Notes under the pieces: model-generated
What the model was told of the DNA's origin: nothing
What the model saw: only the letters and a program-made list of their open reading frames with translations
Database searches by the model: none
Position numbers and translations under genes: made by a program
Assembly: GCA_963667815.1 (NCBI GenBank)
Contig: OY764021.1
Source of the DNA: Saccharicrinis sp963667815
Lineage (GTDB): Bacteria > Bacteroidota > Bacteroidia > Bacteroidales > Marinilabiliaceae
Strand: one strand, 5' to 3'
DNA length: 64,000 nt
Shown: positions 54,865 through 64,000 of the stretch, piece after piece
Position numbering within the stretch: the stretch's first letter is position 1
Layout: each line of letters opens with the position of its first letter

Positions 54865-57855
54865 ATGAAGGAGAAAATGCAGGTTGTATGGACCCGCCAA
54901 ATGCAGCAAATAAAAAAGCTTACACATAGTTCTGTTGTTTTTATGGTAGAACTGATGGATGCAGAGGCGGGCATTGTTGCATCAACAGATCATAGTGGTT
55001 ACGAATATGATGTAAATAGATTAATTAACTTAAATGAGTTTGGTTTACAAAAAATATCAGAGGAGGGAACATTAGCTAATTTTGAAGATGATTTAAAGTT
55101 TAATCTTAAATCATCGTTAACAGTGGCAATTAAAAGCGGAAAAGATAATGTTTGGGGAGCTATTGTTTTATTAAGCGATCAAGAAGAAGCATATACCTAC
55201 GAAATAATACAAGATGTTGTTGTTTTTGCTCAATCTATTTCAGATTCTATTATGTTATATGGAATAGAGAGCTCATCTGGAGACAACTTAGATGCTCATG
55301 CAAAATCTTCCTTAAATTTCTTTCTTAAATCTATTAGTGGTATTCCCTGGCGTATTGATTTTAAAACCCGAAAGTTCATACATATTGGGGCTCAGGCTAA
55401 AAATATTATCGGTTTTGATATAGAAGATTGGCCATCTGTTATAGAATGGAGTAATTCTATACACGAAGAAGATAGAGATAAAGTTCTACAGTATTGTTAT
55501 AATATGAGCCTGAAAGGCATAGATCATACCTTAGAATATCGAATTCCACAAAAAAGAGGAGACAATATATGGGTGAAAAATATTGTAAAGGTTATTAAGG
55601 ATAAGAACGACAAACCGGTTGAGTTATTTGGTGTAATGATGAATATTACTCACACAAAGCAAAGTGAATTAAATTTATCAGCCCTAAATAATCAGTTAAA
55701 ATATATACTAAATGCTACAAACACAGTACTTAGTATTATAGATGAAAACTGTAAAATTGTATTTCATAGTGATGAGGGTAGTGCTTTAATAAGTATGTCT
55801 TGCTATGAATATTTTGCCGGGAGGAGTAGTGTGTGTCCCAAATGTCCTATTAATAGTAAAAATAAACAAAAACGGACCTATGTTGAAACTATTAATGACC
55901 GAACTTATCAAATAACATCTTTCCCATTTGAAGTAAATATCAATACCTGGAATGTTGCAGAAATCCGAATTGATATAACAGATAGGGTTTCTCAAGAAAA
56001 TGAAATTATAGCCCTAAAGGATACATTAGAGTTTGCTATGGATGCCGGTAATATTGGATTTTTTCAGTATGATCTTGTTAATCAAAAATTTAACTCAAAT
56101 AAAGTAGTTAAAGAATTAACAGGGTATGATCTTAGCGGAAATAAAATTGATTTAGAATGGATTATTTCAAGATTCCATCCTGATGATCAGATGAATATAT
56201 TGGAGGTTTTGAAAGTTGGCGCTAATGAACATCTTGATTTTGAATGCCGGATTCTGAATGTTAAAAATGAATATATCTGGATTAGTTTTTCAGGACAAGT
56301 TGTAGAGTATGATGAAAAACAAAGGCCTGTAATTATTTCCGGAGTAATTAAAGACATTACAGATACAAAAGATCTCCTTTATGATTTAATGCTTGAAAGG
56401 AATAGAAGTTTAAGGGCAAGCGCTGCTAAATCCACATTTCTTGCTAACATGTCCCACGAAATTCGTACGCCCATGAATGCTATAATTGGTTTTACAGAGT
56501 TACTTGGAAAACATGTTATTGAACCTCCGTTTGATGGTTACCTAAAATCAATTAAGTCCAGTGGAAAAGTATTGTTGGATTTGATTAATGATTTACTTGA
56601 CTTTGAAAAGATTGAAGCAGGTAAAATGGTAATCCATGATGAGGATGTGGATTTTAGATTGTTAGTAAATGAAATAAAACAAACTTTTCTAGTACTGGCA
56701 AAAGAAAAGAATGTTGAGCTTATTATAAAAGGTGTTGATTATTTTCCAAAATCAATTTTTATTGATGGATTAAAGCTTCGGCAGATTCTTTTAAACTTAG
56801 TAAATAATGCATTGAAATTTACAGATGAAGGCAGTGTTACTATTCAATACGATTTTTCGATACATGAAAGTAGTGGTGGAGGTATTTTGTCTTTTGCGGT
56901 TACTGATACAGGAATAGGTGTACCAAGTGACAAAAAGAAGAAAATTTTTGAACCTTTCATTCAGGAAAAAAATCAAAACGAAAATAAGTATCAAGGCACT
57001 GGACTAGGCTTATCAATAGTACAAAATATTGTTCATAAAATGGGCGGAAGTATTTCATTGATTAGTGAATTAGGTAAGGGTAGTAGTTTTTCAGTTTCAA
57101 TACCAGACATTAAGTCTTCTGCTATTCATGAAGATGAAATTGATTTAGAATATACCGAAAGTCAGAATTATTTATTTAATAATGAACTAATTCTTATTGC
57201 TGACCCAATTGATTCAAATCGGGAAGTACTATGTGCCATGTGCAAAAGTTTAGGATTCAGATGTATTTCTGCATCTAAAGGAGAAAACGTATTAAGTGAT
57301 TTGTCTGAAGACGTAGATATGGTAATCATGGATCTTGAAATTAATGAAAAGTATCAATTTCAAACTATCAATTCCATTAGAGAAAGAAAATCTCTTTCGA
57401 TCTTACCTGTTATTGCAATATCAGCCAGAAACAAAGAAATCTACAAGGATAAAGCTTTAAAGGCAGGATTTTCAGGCTATGTATCAAAACCCATCGTTGA
57501 AAAAGATCTTGTTGAAGAACTGTCGAAGTATTTTACACCGGTTAGCACAAGTACTGAAAATTACGAAGAATACAATGACACGAATGATTTTAAGGAAGGG
57601 GATTTAAAAGTTGTAAAAAGTCAGTTCAAGGATACAATAATTCCTATTTGGCAAGAATTAAATGAAATGCTTTCATCCGAAAAATTAAATTTATTTGTTA
57701 AAGAATTACAGGAGTTGCAGGAAAAAGTATCATGGACGGATTTAAATGAATTTAATAAAAAAATGGATTCCTCAATAAAATCATTTGATTTTGAGACAAT
57801 TCAAAAGTTAATTCGTAATTTCAATACTTTCATTCAAAATCTTGATCTTAATTAA
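54865..57855 (+). CDS. GAF/multi-PAS hybrid histidine kinase
   Basis: This is a 996-residue soluble hybrid kinase, with these domains by eye: GAF-like 1-140; PAS 150-275; PAS 276-375 with a CPKCP motif; PAS 375-510. Next come HisKA with His531 (ANMSHEIRTPMNAIIGFTE), HATPase with N/G1/G2 boxes (LVNNALKFTDEGS, DTGIGVPSDKKK, GTGLGLSIVQN) and REC with Asp823 (MVIMDLEIN). A ~95-residue helical tail follows, too divergent to call an HPt. There is no membrane segment, so signals are cytoplasmic or come from partners. It starts 22 bp after the NarL-type regulator. Confidence 0.92.
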   Translation: MKEKMQVVWTRQMQQIKKLTHSSVVFMVELMDAEAGIVASTDHSGYEYDVNRLINLNEFGLQKISEEGTLANFEDDLKFNLKSSLTVAIKSGKDNVWGAIVLLSDQEEAYTYEIIQDVVVFAQSISDSIMLYGIESSSGDNLDAHAKSSLNFFLKSISGIPWRIDFKTRKFIHIGAQAKNIIGFDIEDWPSVIEWSNSIHEEDRDKVLQYCYNMSLKGIDHTLEYRIPQKRGDNIWVKNIVKVIKDKNDKPVELFGVMMNITHTKQSELNLSALNNQLKYILNATNTVLSIIDENCKIVFHSDEGSALISMSCYEYFAGRSSVCPKCPINSKNKQKRTYVETINDRTYQITSFPFEVNINTWNVAEIRIDITDRVSQENEIIALKDTLEFAMDAGNIGFFQYDLVNQKFNSNKVVKELTGYDLSGNKIDLEWIISRFHPDDQMNILEVLKVGANEHLDFECRILNVKNEYIWISFSGQVVEYDEKQRPVIISGVIKDITDTKDLLYDLMLERNRSLRASAAKSTFLANMSHEIRTPMNAIIGFTELLGKHVIEPPFDGYLKSIKSSGKVLLDLINDLLDFEKIEAGKMVIHDEDVDFRLLVNEIKQTFLVLAKEKNVELIIKGVDYFPKSIFIDGLKLRQILLNLVNNALKFTDEGSVTIQYDFSIHESSGGGILSFAVTDTGIGVPSDKKKKIFEPFIQEKNQNENKYQGTGLGLSIVQNIVHKMGGSISLISELGKGSSFSVSIPDIKSSAIHEDEIDLEYTESQNYLFNNELILIADPIDSNREVLCAMCKSLGFRCISASKGENVLSDLSEDVDMVIMDLEINEKYQFQTINSIRERKSLSILPVIAISARNKEIYKDKALKAGFSGYVSKPIVEKDLVEELSKYFTPVSTSTENYEEYNDTNDFKEGDLKVVKSQFKDTIIPIWQELNEMLSSEKLNLFVKELQELQEKVSWTDLNEFNKKMDSSIKSFDFETIQKLIRNFNTFIQNLDLN

Positions 57856-57888
57856 AGTTATAATTCTAGCTAGAAGAAATTTTTAAAT

Positions 57889-59055
57889 ATGAGTAACAAA
57901 GTTCTTGTCGTTGATGATAATCCTAAAAACTTGCAGGTAGTAGCTGCTTTACTTACAGAAAATAATTACGTTGTAGAAGTTGCTTTAAACGGAAAAACAG
58001 CACTTAAGTGGTTAGAAAATACTCTTTTTGATGCCATTTTACTTGATGTAATGATGCCTGAAATGGACGGTTTTACAACTTGTGAACTAATAAAAAAGAA
58101 TAATGCTTGTGTAAATATTCCTATTATTTTCTTAACTGCACGTCATGATATCGAAAGTATAACAGATGGTTTCTCAAAAGGAGGTGTAGATTATATTACT
58201 AAACCATTTAATCAACAAGAGTTGTTAGTACGATTAAAAACTCATATTGAATTAAAGGAATCAAGAGAAAAGCTTTTGGATTTAAATGGTTGGCTTCAAT
58301 CGGAAGTGCAAAAAAAGACTGAAGAGTTAATTATTGCGAACAAAAATCTAATAAAAGCTTACGAAGAGCTAAAAATGTTAGATACGGCAAAAAATGATTT
58401 TTTAAATACGATAAGTCATGAATTAAGGACTCCATTAAATGGTATTGTAGGTTCAATAAATTTATTGAATTCCTTTGAACATGACGCTCAGGTTAGTGAA
58501 ATTCTAACTTTATTAGAAACTTCGGTAAATAATTTGGAAAAGTATTCCTATGCAGCATTACAAATTTCTAACCTTCAACTTAAAGGAGAATCTCAATTAA
58601 GTAGTAGCGAACTAGATTTAATTCCTTTTGTAAAATCACAAGTAAACTCTATACATTCTAAGTGTAAAAAGAAGAACTTAGATTTAACAATTAAAAATAA
58701 TATTCCAGAAGCTAATGTGAAAATTGATCAGGCATTAATGAGTACTGCTATCGTTTCATTATTAGAAAGTACGCTGATTTATACAAACGAAGGCGAAATA
58801 AATGTTGAGATATCAGTAATTAATGATCATGCATTCATTGAAATTGTTGATACAGGTAGTTTATATGCTGGAACAGAATTGAAACACTTTTTTAATTCTG
58901 TTAAAAATCAGAACTATCAGTTTGAGCGTAATCATGCAATTGAATTGTATTTGGCACGAATTATAATTTTACTTCATAATGGTGAATTGGAATTGAGTAA
59001 TCGTTCGGACTCAAAAGGTGCTATTACAATAATAAAATTACCTCTAGTGAACTAA
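57889..59055 (+). CDS. REC-HisKA protein with degenerate ATPase domain
   Basis: This is a 388-residue protein. It has a receiver (residues 1-125, Asp53 in ILLDVMMPEMDGF, Lys in YITKPFNQ), a coiled coil, then HisKA with His177 (TISHELRTPLNGIVGSINLL). The following HATPase region has lost the N-box Asn (SLLESTLIYTNEGE), the G1 glycine pattern (DTGSLYAGTE) and the G2 box. It should not bind ATP normally. It may work as a phosphotransfer or scaffold protein for the neighbouring kinases. The gene follows the hybrid kinase by 33 bp. Confidence 0.88.
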   Translation: MSNKVLVVDDNPKNLQVVAALLTENNYVVEVALNGKTALKWLENTLFDAILLDVMMPEMDGFTTCELIKKNNACVNIPIIFLTARHDIESITDGFSKGGVDYITKPFNQQELLVRLKTHIELKESREKLLDLNGWLQSEVQKKTEELIIANKNLIKAYEELKMLDTAKNDFLNTISHELRTPLNGIVGSINLLNSFEHDAQVSEILTLLETSVNNLEKYSYAALQISNLQLKGESQLSSSELDLIPFVKSQVNSIHSKCKKKNLDLTIKNNIPEANVKIDQALMSTAIVSLLESTLIYTNEGEINVEISVINDHAFIEIVDTGSLYAGTELKHFFNSVKNQNYQFERNHAIELYLARIIILLHNGELELSNRSDSKGAITIIKLPLVN

Positions 59056-59105
59056 AGAGTATTATAGTATGTAAGATTCAGTTTTGTTGAATTTATTTGA
59101 TGTAA

Positions 59106-62100
59106 ATGATAAAAGAAATATTCAGAAATAAACTTGTTTGGATTGTAATTCTTCTTCAAGTTACTTTTACATATCAGGTATGGGCTTCAAATACTGATAG
59201 AATACTATTAATAAGTTCTTATAATTCAAGTTTTCCAACATATTTTCAGCAGATTGAAGGTTTAAAATCAATTCTTGATTCTCTAGATATTCAATTAGAT
59301 ATAGAGTCGTTGGATTCGAAGCGTTTTAATGATTCGATTATATATACACTGAATAGTCAGTTATTATCTCATAAGTTAAGTAAAGGATTAAAATATAAGG
59401 CAATTATTGTTAGTGATGATAATGCATTAGACTTTGTTTTACAAAGACAGAAGCATTTATTTAATGGAGTACCAATTGTTTTTTTAGGAATTAACGATAT
59501 TAATAAGGCAATTCTTCAAAACCAAAATCCATTGATAACTGGAGTTGGTGAAATGGTATCTATGGAAGAAACCATAAATATAATGCTAAAACTATTCCCT
59601 TATAAAAAGCAAATTTATGTGATCTCAGACACAACGAAAACTGGTAAGGTTGATTTAAGTAATTTTACTGAGGTTATTAAAGAATTTGAAGATATTGAGG
59701 TATTTACAGTTTCTTTAGAGAATTTTTCATTTGAAGAGCTGGAAAATGTATTGCAGCATATTGATAAGGAAGTACCGGTATTATTACTTTCAGCCTTGCA
59801 AGACAAGAATGGTAATCCATTGGACTTTTCTTCTAGTTTAAAGTTGATAAAAACTAATTTAAAATCGCCCTTATTTCATCTTTTTCAACATGGTATGGGA
59901 CATGGAATTTTGGGTGGAAAATTAGTTTCTCATTATGAACAAGGAAAAAGAGCTGCTCTTATTGTTTCAAGGTTATTACATGGTGAGGATATAAGTAATA
60001 TCAAAGTGCAATATGAAAGTCTTAATCATTACGAATTTGATTATATCGAATTAGAAAAGTATGGCATTGATAAAAGTTTACTTCCTGCCACTAGTGTTAT
60101 TATTAACTTGCCAGATAATATTTTCTATAAATATCGCTCAACAATTATTCTAATTCTAGTTTTTCTATTGGTACAATTAGTAAGTATAATTGTATTAGTA
60201 GTTAATGTACAGAGGAAAAGAAAAGCTCAGAAAGGTTTAGTTGATCAGGTTCAGGAGTATCAATCTCTTAATGAAGAATATGTGAGATTAAACCAACAGT
60301 ATGAAACAATAAACGGAGAGTTGAATACTAAAAATAATGATTTACTGGCTGCTGAAGAAGAATTGAGAGCAAATTTAGAGGAACTAGCAGATAAAAATAA
60401 GGCTTTTGAAATAAGTGAGGAACGGTTTAAACTTGCAGCAGAGGCATCGAATAATGGTGTTTGGGACTGGAACTTAATTACTAATGTGGTTTATTTCTCT
60501 CCTGTATGGAAAAGGATGCTTGGTTATGAAGATGATGAATTACCAAATGTTTTTGAAACATGGAAAGAAAATCTTTATGAGGAGGATGTTGATGAAGCAT
60601 TGAATCATATAGATAAGTTTATAAAAGGTGAAAGTAATGTTTATCGGATAGAATTTAGAATGAAGCATAAAAGTGGAAAACTAAAAAATATTCTGTCTCA
60701 GGGGTTAATGATGCGTGACAGTAAGGGAAAAGCTTATCGTGTCATTGGTTCGCAAGAAGATTTGACTTTCAGGTATCATTATGAAGAAAATCTCAAGGCT
60801 CAGATTGAAGAGAATTTATCTCTTTATGAGGAATATAAAACAATTAGTGAAGAGTTAATTCTGAAAAATACAGCCTTAATAAAATCTGAAGAAATCGTAA
60901 AAAGGAATTATAAATCTTTGGAAGAGAAGACTCAGCAATTGATAGAGAGCGAAGAGAAGTATCGTTTATTATTTAATAATATTAATGAGGCATTTGCACT
61001 TCACGAAATCATAACGGATGAAGAAGATAATCCGGTTGATTTTATCTACAGAGATGTTAATCCAGTTTTTCTCAAAAATGTAGATCTTAAATATGATGAT
61101 TTAATAGGTAAAAAGGCTACAGAACTATTCCCTGGTGTAAAATTAAATTGGATTGACAGATATGGAAAGGTTGCCTTAACCGGTCAATCAGATTATTTTC
61201 TCGATCATTCATCAACTTTAGGAAGGTCTTTTGATGTACATGTTTTTTGTCCTAAAACAGGATTCTTCGGTGCCATATTTAAGGATGTTACAGAAACCTT
61301 AAATGCAGAGAAGGAGTTAATGACTGAACGTGAAAGAATCAGTTATGTACTCGAGGGAACAAAAGCCGGAACCTGGGATTGGGATATTGAGAAAGATGAA
61401 ATTGTAATTAATGAAAGATGGGCCAATATTATCGGTTATAAAAAAGATGAAATTGGGAATTTGTCTTATCGTGAATGGATGAAATCATTACATGAAGATG
61501 ATATAATTAGAATAAGTTCAACATTAGGTAAAGTTTTTAGTAGAGAAATAGATTACTATGATGTAGAGTATAGACAAAAACATAAAAATGGAAATTATTT
61601 ATGGTTACATGCTCGTGGTGATATAATGGAGTGGACAGGTTTGGGTAAGCCACTAAGGATGTGTGGGATACATCTAGATATTACTTCGCGTAAAGAAGCA
61701 GAATTAAAGGTTCTTGAAAGTGAAAAACGATTTAAAACTATTTTTGATAAGAGTAGAACCATTATGTTCCTGGTGAATCCTGCAACGCTGGAAATTGTTG
61801 ATGTGAATGATTCTGCCATATTATTTTATGGTTATACTAAAGAAGAGTTTTTAAAATTGACAGGACTTGATATTGCTGTTTTGAGTTTTGATGAGCTAAG
61901 GTTAAAAATAAGAGTAGCTCTTGATGAAGGGAAGAATTATTTTAGTACAAGGCATAAATTAAAGTCAGGAGAAATTAGAAATGTTGATATTTATCTGAGC
62001 TTAATTGATGTAGATCACAAAAAAATGCTTCATGTGATTATTATTGATACAACAAAAGCCGTTGAAGCAGAATATCAATTAAGAAAGGTTAATCAAAGGT

Positions 62101-62594
62101 TTATTGGATTAGAGAACATTATACATTATTCAGCCAAATCTATTAACGATTTACTTGACTTTACCTTAAAGCAGGTGATTGATTATACTCAAAGTGATAC
62201 TGGTGCTGTTTATCATTATGATGAGGATAAAAACCTATTTCTTCTTAATAATTTTTCTAGTGATATAAGGTTGTCAATGACTTTTGATAATGGTAATGAT
62301 ATTAATAATTTGGACTGTTTAAGCAGAGCGGTTCGATTAAAAGAAGCTGTAATTATTAATGATCCAAAGTCGAACTATCCTTTTGTAAAAGATGATACAA
62401 TAGATAAATTAGGGGAATATAAATCAATAGCTATTCCAGTCTTGGATAATGATAAAGTAGTTTCGATATTCTGGTTAGGAAGTAAAACAAATAAATATTC
62501 TAAATTTCACGTTGAGCAGGTAATGTTATTGCTTGAAACTGCATGGATTTTAGTTGAACGCCAGCGATTGCAGGATCAGGATAAGTTAGTGTGA
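59106..62594 (+). CDS. ABC-substrate-binding-like sensor with PAS x4 and GAF, no output domain
   Basis: This is a 1162-residue protein. It has a signal/TM segment (9-27) and a periplasmic domain of the ABC_sub_bind type (~30-330; RILLISSYNSSFPTYFQQIE, GVPIVFLGINDI, HFFQHG-like region). TM2 (345-368) and a coiled coil follow, then PAS domains at ~438-560, 622-735, 741-868 and 875-995, and a GAF domain ~1000-1155. The frame stops at LQDQDKLV; no HisKA, GGDEF, EAL, cyclase or HTH follows. The next gene is convergent, so a frameshifted kinase downstream is excluded. It probably signals through partners. Confidence 0.88.
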   Translation: MIKEIFRNKLVWIVILLQVTFTYQVWASNTDRILLISSYNSSFPTYFQQIEGLKSILDSLDIQLDIESLDSKRFNDSIIYTLNSQLLSHKLSKGLKYKAIIVSDDNALDFVLQRQKHLFNGVPIVFLGINDINKAILQNQNPLITGVGEMVSMEETINIMLKLFPYKKQIYVISDTTKTGKVDLSNFTEVIKEFEDIEVFTVSLENFSFEELENVLQHIDKEVPVLLLSALQDKNGNPLDFSSSLKLIKTNLKSPLFHLFQHGMGHGILGGKLVSHYEQGKRAALIVSRLLHGEDISNIKVQYESLNHYEFDYIELEKYGIDKSLLPATSVIINLPDNIFYKYRSTIILILVFLLVQLVSIIVLVVNVQRKRKAQKGLVDQVQEYQSLNEEYVRLNQQYETINGELNTKNNDLLAAEEELRANLEELADKNKAFEISEERFKLAAEASNNGVWDWNLITNVVYFSPVWKRMLGYEDDELPNVFETWKENLYEEDVDEALNHIDKFIKGESNVYRIEFRMKHKSGKLKNILSQGLMMRDSKGKAYRVIGSQEDLTFRYHYEENLKAQIEENLSLYEEYKTISEELILKNTALIKSEEIVKRNYKSLEEKTQQLIESEEKYRLLFNNINEAFALHEIITDEEDNPVDFIYRDVNPVFLKNVDLKYDDLIGKKATELFPGVKLNWIDRYGKVALTGQSDYFLDHSSTLGRSFDVHVFCPKTGFFGAIFKDVTETLNAEKELMTERERISYVLEGTKAGTWDWDIEKDEIVINERWANIIGYKKDEIGNLSYREWMKSLHEDDIIRISSTLGKVFSREIDYYDVEYRQKHKNGNYLWLHARGDIMEWTGLGKPLRMCGIHLDITSRKEAELKVLESEKRFKTIFDKSRTIMFLVNPATLEIVDVNDSAILFYGYTKEEFLKLTGLDIAVLSFDELRLKIRVALDEGKNYFSTRHKLKSGEIRNVDIYLSLIDVDHKKMLHVIIIDTTKAVEAEYQLRKVNQRFIGLENIIHYSAKSINDLLDFTLKQVIDYTQSDTGAVYHYDEDKNLFLLNNFSSDIRLSMTFDNGNDINNLDCLSRAVRLKEAVIINDPKSNYPFVKDDTIDKLGEYKSIAIPVLDNDKVVSIFWLGSKTNKYSKFHVEQVMLLLETAWILVERQRLQDQDKLV

Positions 62595-62608
62595 TTTAGA
62601 TGGTACGA

Positions 62609-64000
62609 TTACTCTTTTTCCTCTAATACCAATACTATTTTATTAAAGTCGGCAGCAGCATTAATCACATTTTTAAAACCTTGAAATTCGTTAGGTTTAA
62701 CCATGATATTTTTATAATATTCGTTTATTTTAACAGTGTAAATATCTCCTTCATAATTATAATCTGATGTAAAGCCATAAATACTATCTTGAACAATACT
62801 CATTTTTGTGACTTCAGGATTAATGATTTTATACCCTTCTGGTACATGAAAAGTAATTTCTCTAATATACATCCTGTTCCAATCATTTTCTGCTTCAGAG
62901 GTTCTGTTTTCTTCAAAATACATTTCCATTTGTGGTCCTATACTTTCTCCAATATTAAATAATAATTTATTTCCAGCATTTTCAACAAATCCCTCTGTAG
63001 TTAAATCGGAATAGATAATAAATTCAGAATTATTAATGGGTTCTTTATCACTAGTTTCTCTAATTTCTAGTTTGTTATATATGGGATTAGGAGCTTTTGT
63101 AGAAGTAATTTGCCTTAAAGTGTTTTGTTTTTGTTCTGCATCCATCAAACCAATAAAGTTATTAATATAACCACCACTTAGTCCGTTTAATCCTCGTTCA
63201 GTTTTAATTCTAGTAGTATTATTATCGATATCAAGTTGAATATCAATAACCATGTTATCATAATTTACGTTGTCCGGAGCTGGTTCAATATATTTTATCT
63301 TTCCTATGGCGGATTCAAAATCTCCAATTTTAACAGGTATAATAAAAAGTCCATCTGTTGCTGTAAGAGCACTATTAACTGTACCTAACCTATAGGCATG
63401 AATAGTTGGATCAAGGTATTTGTTGATTGTAGGAAAGTAAATAAGGTATTTATCCAGGTAATTCCAGCTCTGAAAATCAGCGTCAAATTTAATATTATCT
63501 CTTTCCGAAGTAAGTACAAGATTATGCTTAATATTTAATTTTTTAAGCATGTTAGCGTATAGTTTTACGATACCTCTATTTCCTGTAACCTTAGTTTCAT
63601 ATATAAATTCAAGATCTGATAGTTCAGGAGCATTAAAATCTTCAACGTATATATTTGTTTTAATAAATTGCTCCAAAGCTTTTATTTTCTCTATTTCTGA
63701 TGTTTCATTAATATTTGCGAGCTGAACCCATTTATCAATAATTTGGTCATAATCGCCCAGATACATGGTTTCATATACCCGAATGGCTGCATCATCCCAA
63801 GTTAGGCGTTGTGCTTTATTAATGGCAGTGTTGAAGTTTAATCGGTATTCTATGCGTTGTCTTCTTGGATCTAAATACGAAAATTTTTCATCTTTTATAG
63901 GAAGTATATCTTTATGTTCGCATTTAAAAAGGTTATGGTTTTCATCTAATTCAGACAATGTGGCATTAGGAAATCCATTATAACCCTTAACATCGTAGAC
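62609..64000 (-). CDS. Transglutaminase-like (DUF3857-type) protein, 5' partial
   Basis: The frame stays open to the last base, so the N-terminus is outside the window; the apparent start at 63958 is a TTG inside the gene. The visible ~463 residues include a transglutaminase-like region (KALEQFIKTNIYVEDFNAPE, VTGNRGIVKLYANMLKKLNI) in which the usual catalytic Cys position reads Gly (TGNRGIVKLY). A beta-rich C-terminal domain ends with FNKIVLVLEEKE. This matches DUF3857/DUF3858-type secreted proteins of Bacteroidota. It may be an inactive transglutaminase fold with a binding role. Confidence 0.72.
   Translation of the reverse strand, partial: VYDVKGYNGFPNATLSELDENHNLFKCEHKDILPIKDEKFSYLDPRRQRIEYRLNFNTAINKAQRLTWDDAAIRVYETMYLGDYDQIIDKWVQLANINETSEIEKIKALEQFIKTNIYVEDFNAPELSDLEFIYETKVTGNRGIVKLYANMLKKLNIKHNLVLTSERDNIKFDADFQSWNYLDKYLIYFPTINKYLDPTIHAYRLGTVNSALTATDGLFIIPVKIGDFESAIGKIKYIEPAPDNVNYDNMVIDIQLDIDNNTTRIKTERGLNGLSGGYINNFIGLMDAEQKQNTLRQITSTKAPNPIYNKLEIRETSDKEPINNSEFIIYSDLTTEGFVENAGNKLLFNIGESIGPQMEMYFEENRTSEAENDWNRMYIREITFHVPEGYKIINPEVTKMSIVQDSIYGFTSDYNYEGDIYTVKINEYYKNIMVKPNEFQGFKNVINAAADFNKIVLVLEEKE

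Noticed and set aside
62595..62608. Possible lost kinase frame after the PAS/GAF sensor
   Set aside because: Only 14 bp separate it from a convergent gene with good coding character.

Overview
The window is AT-rich (roughly one third G+C by eye) chromosomal DNA of a Bacteroidota bacterium, probably of the Bacteroidales/Marinilabiliales type. Three things support this. The atp operon is split, ordered B-E-F-H-A-G behind a bactofilin gene, with atpD and atpC absent. Lineage-typical families are present: a DUF5723-like barrel, CarboxypepD_reg-like proteins, a CCDC81/HU-SPOR protein, a patatin with a surface barrel, and LpxH. Many genes are preceded by the Bacteroidota -7 element TAnnTTTG rather than a sigma70 -10 box. 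The genus cannot be fixed from the sequence. I saw no rRNA, tRNA or CRISPR array.

Layout. 1-891: 3' end of a class III cyclase-HD fusion. 1005-6682: bactofilin, a small membrane protein and six F1Fo-ATP synthase genes, closed by a strong terminator. 6739-11627: outer-membrane barrel, lipoprotein, gmhA, a K+ channel, folA and thyA. 11716-16919: a minus-strand block of EEP-family protein, two rhomboids, mutL and a small membrane protein. 17160-24310: rluF-like gene, esterase, CoA-transferase, pdxH, patatin/barrel protein and a methyltransferase. 24377-25799: a complete IS4-family element with 18-bp imperfect ends and a perfect 9-bp target duplication, inserted just in front of a nucleosidase-cupin fusion gene. 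26935-32682: osmC, a Crp/Fnr regulator, the nickel-pincer cofactor genes larE-larB-larC (LarC1-type only, no larA), a thioesterase, tsaC and dapD. 32907-47042: two coupled CarboxypepD-like proteins, lpxH, a KAS III-like gene, rmuC, a sensor kinase, GT2, HU/SPOR protein, two flippase-like proteins, rsmA and mgtE.

47146-62594 is the most unusual part, a signalling island. On the minus strand lies cheW - chemoreceptor with two periplasmic zinc-binding CZB domains - cheA - a PAS-only protein, without cheY, cheB or cheR. On the plus strand lie a REC-PAS-HisKA_3 kinase, a NarL-type regulator, a GAF/PAS hybrid kinase, a REC-kinase with a decayed ATP-binding domain, and a 1162-residue periplasmic-binding/PAS/GAF protein with no output domain. 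The arrangement suggests a chemosensory array that feeds gene expression or second messengers rather than flagella; that is inference. The window ends in a transglutaminase-like protein gene that runs off the right edge.

Most genes are ordinary housekeeping genes in short co-directional blocks. Several convergent pairs share a bidirectional hairpin (6709-6740, 26888-26924, 28284-28308).
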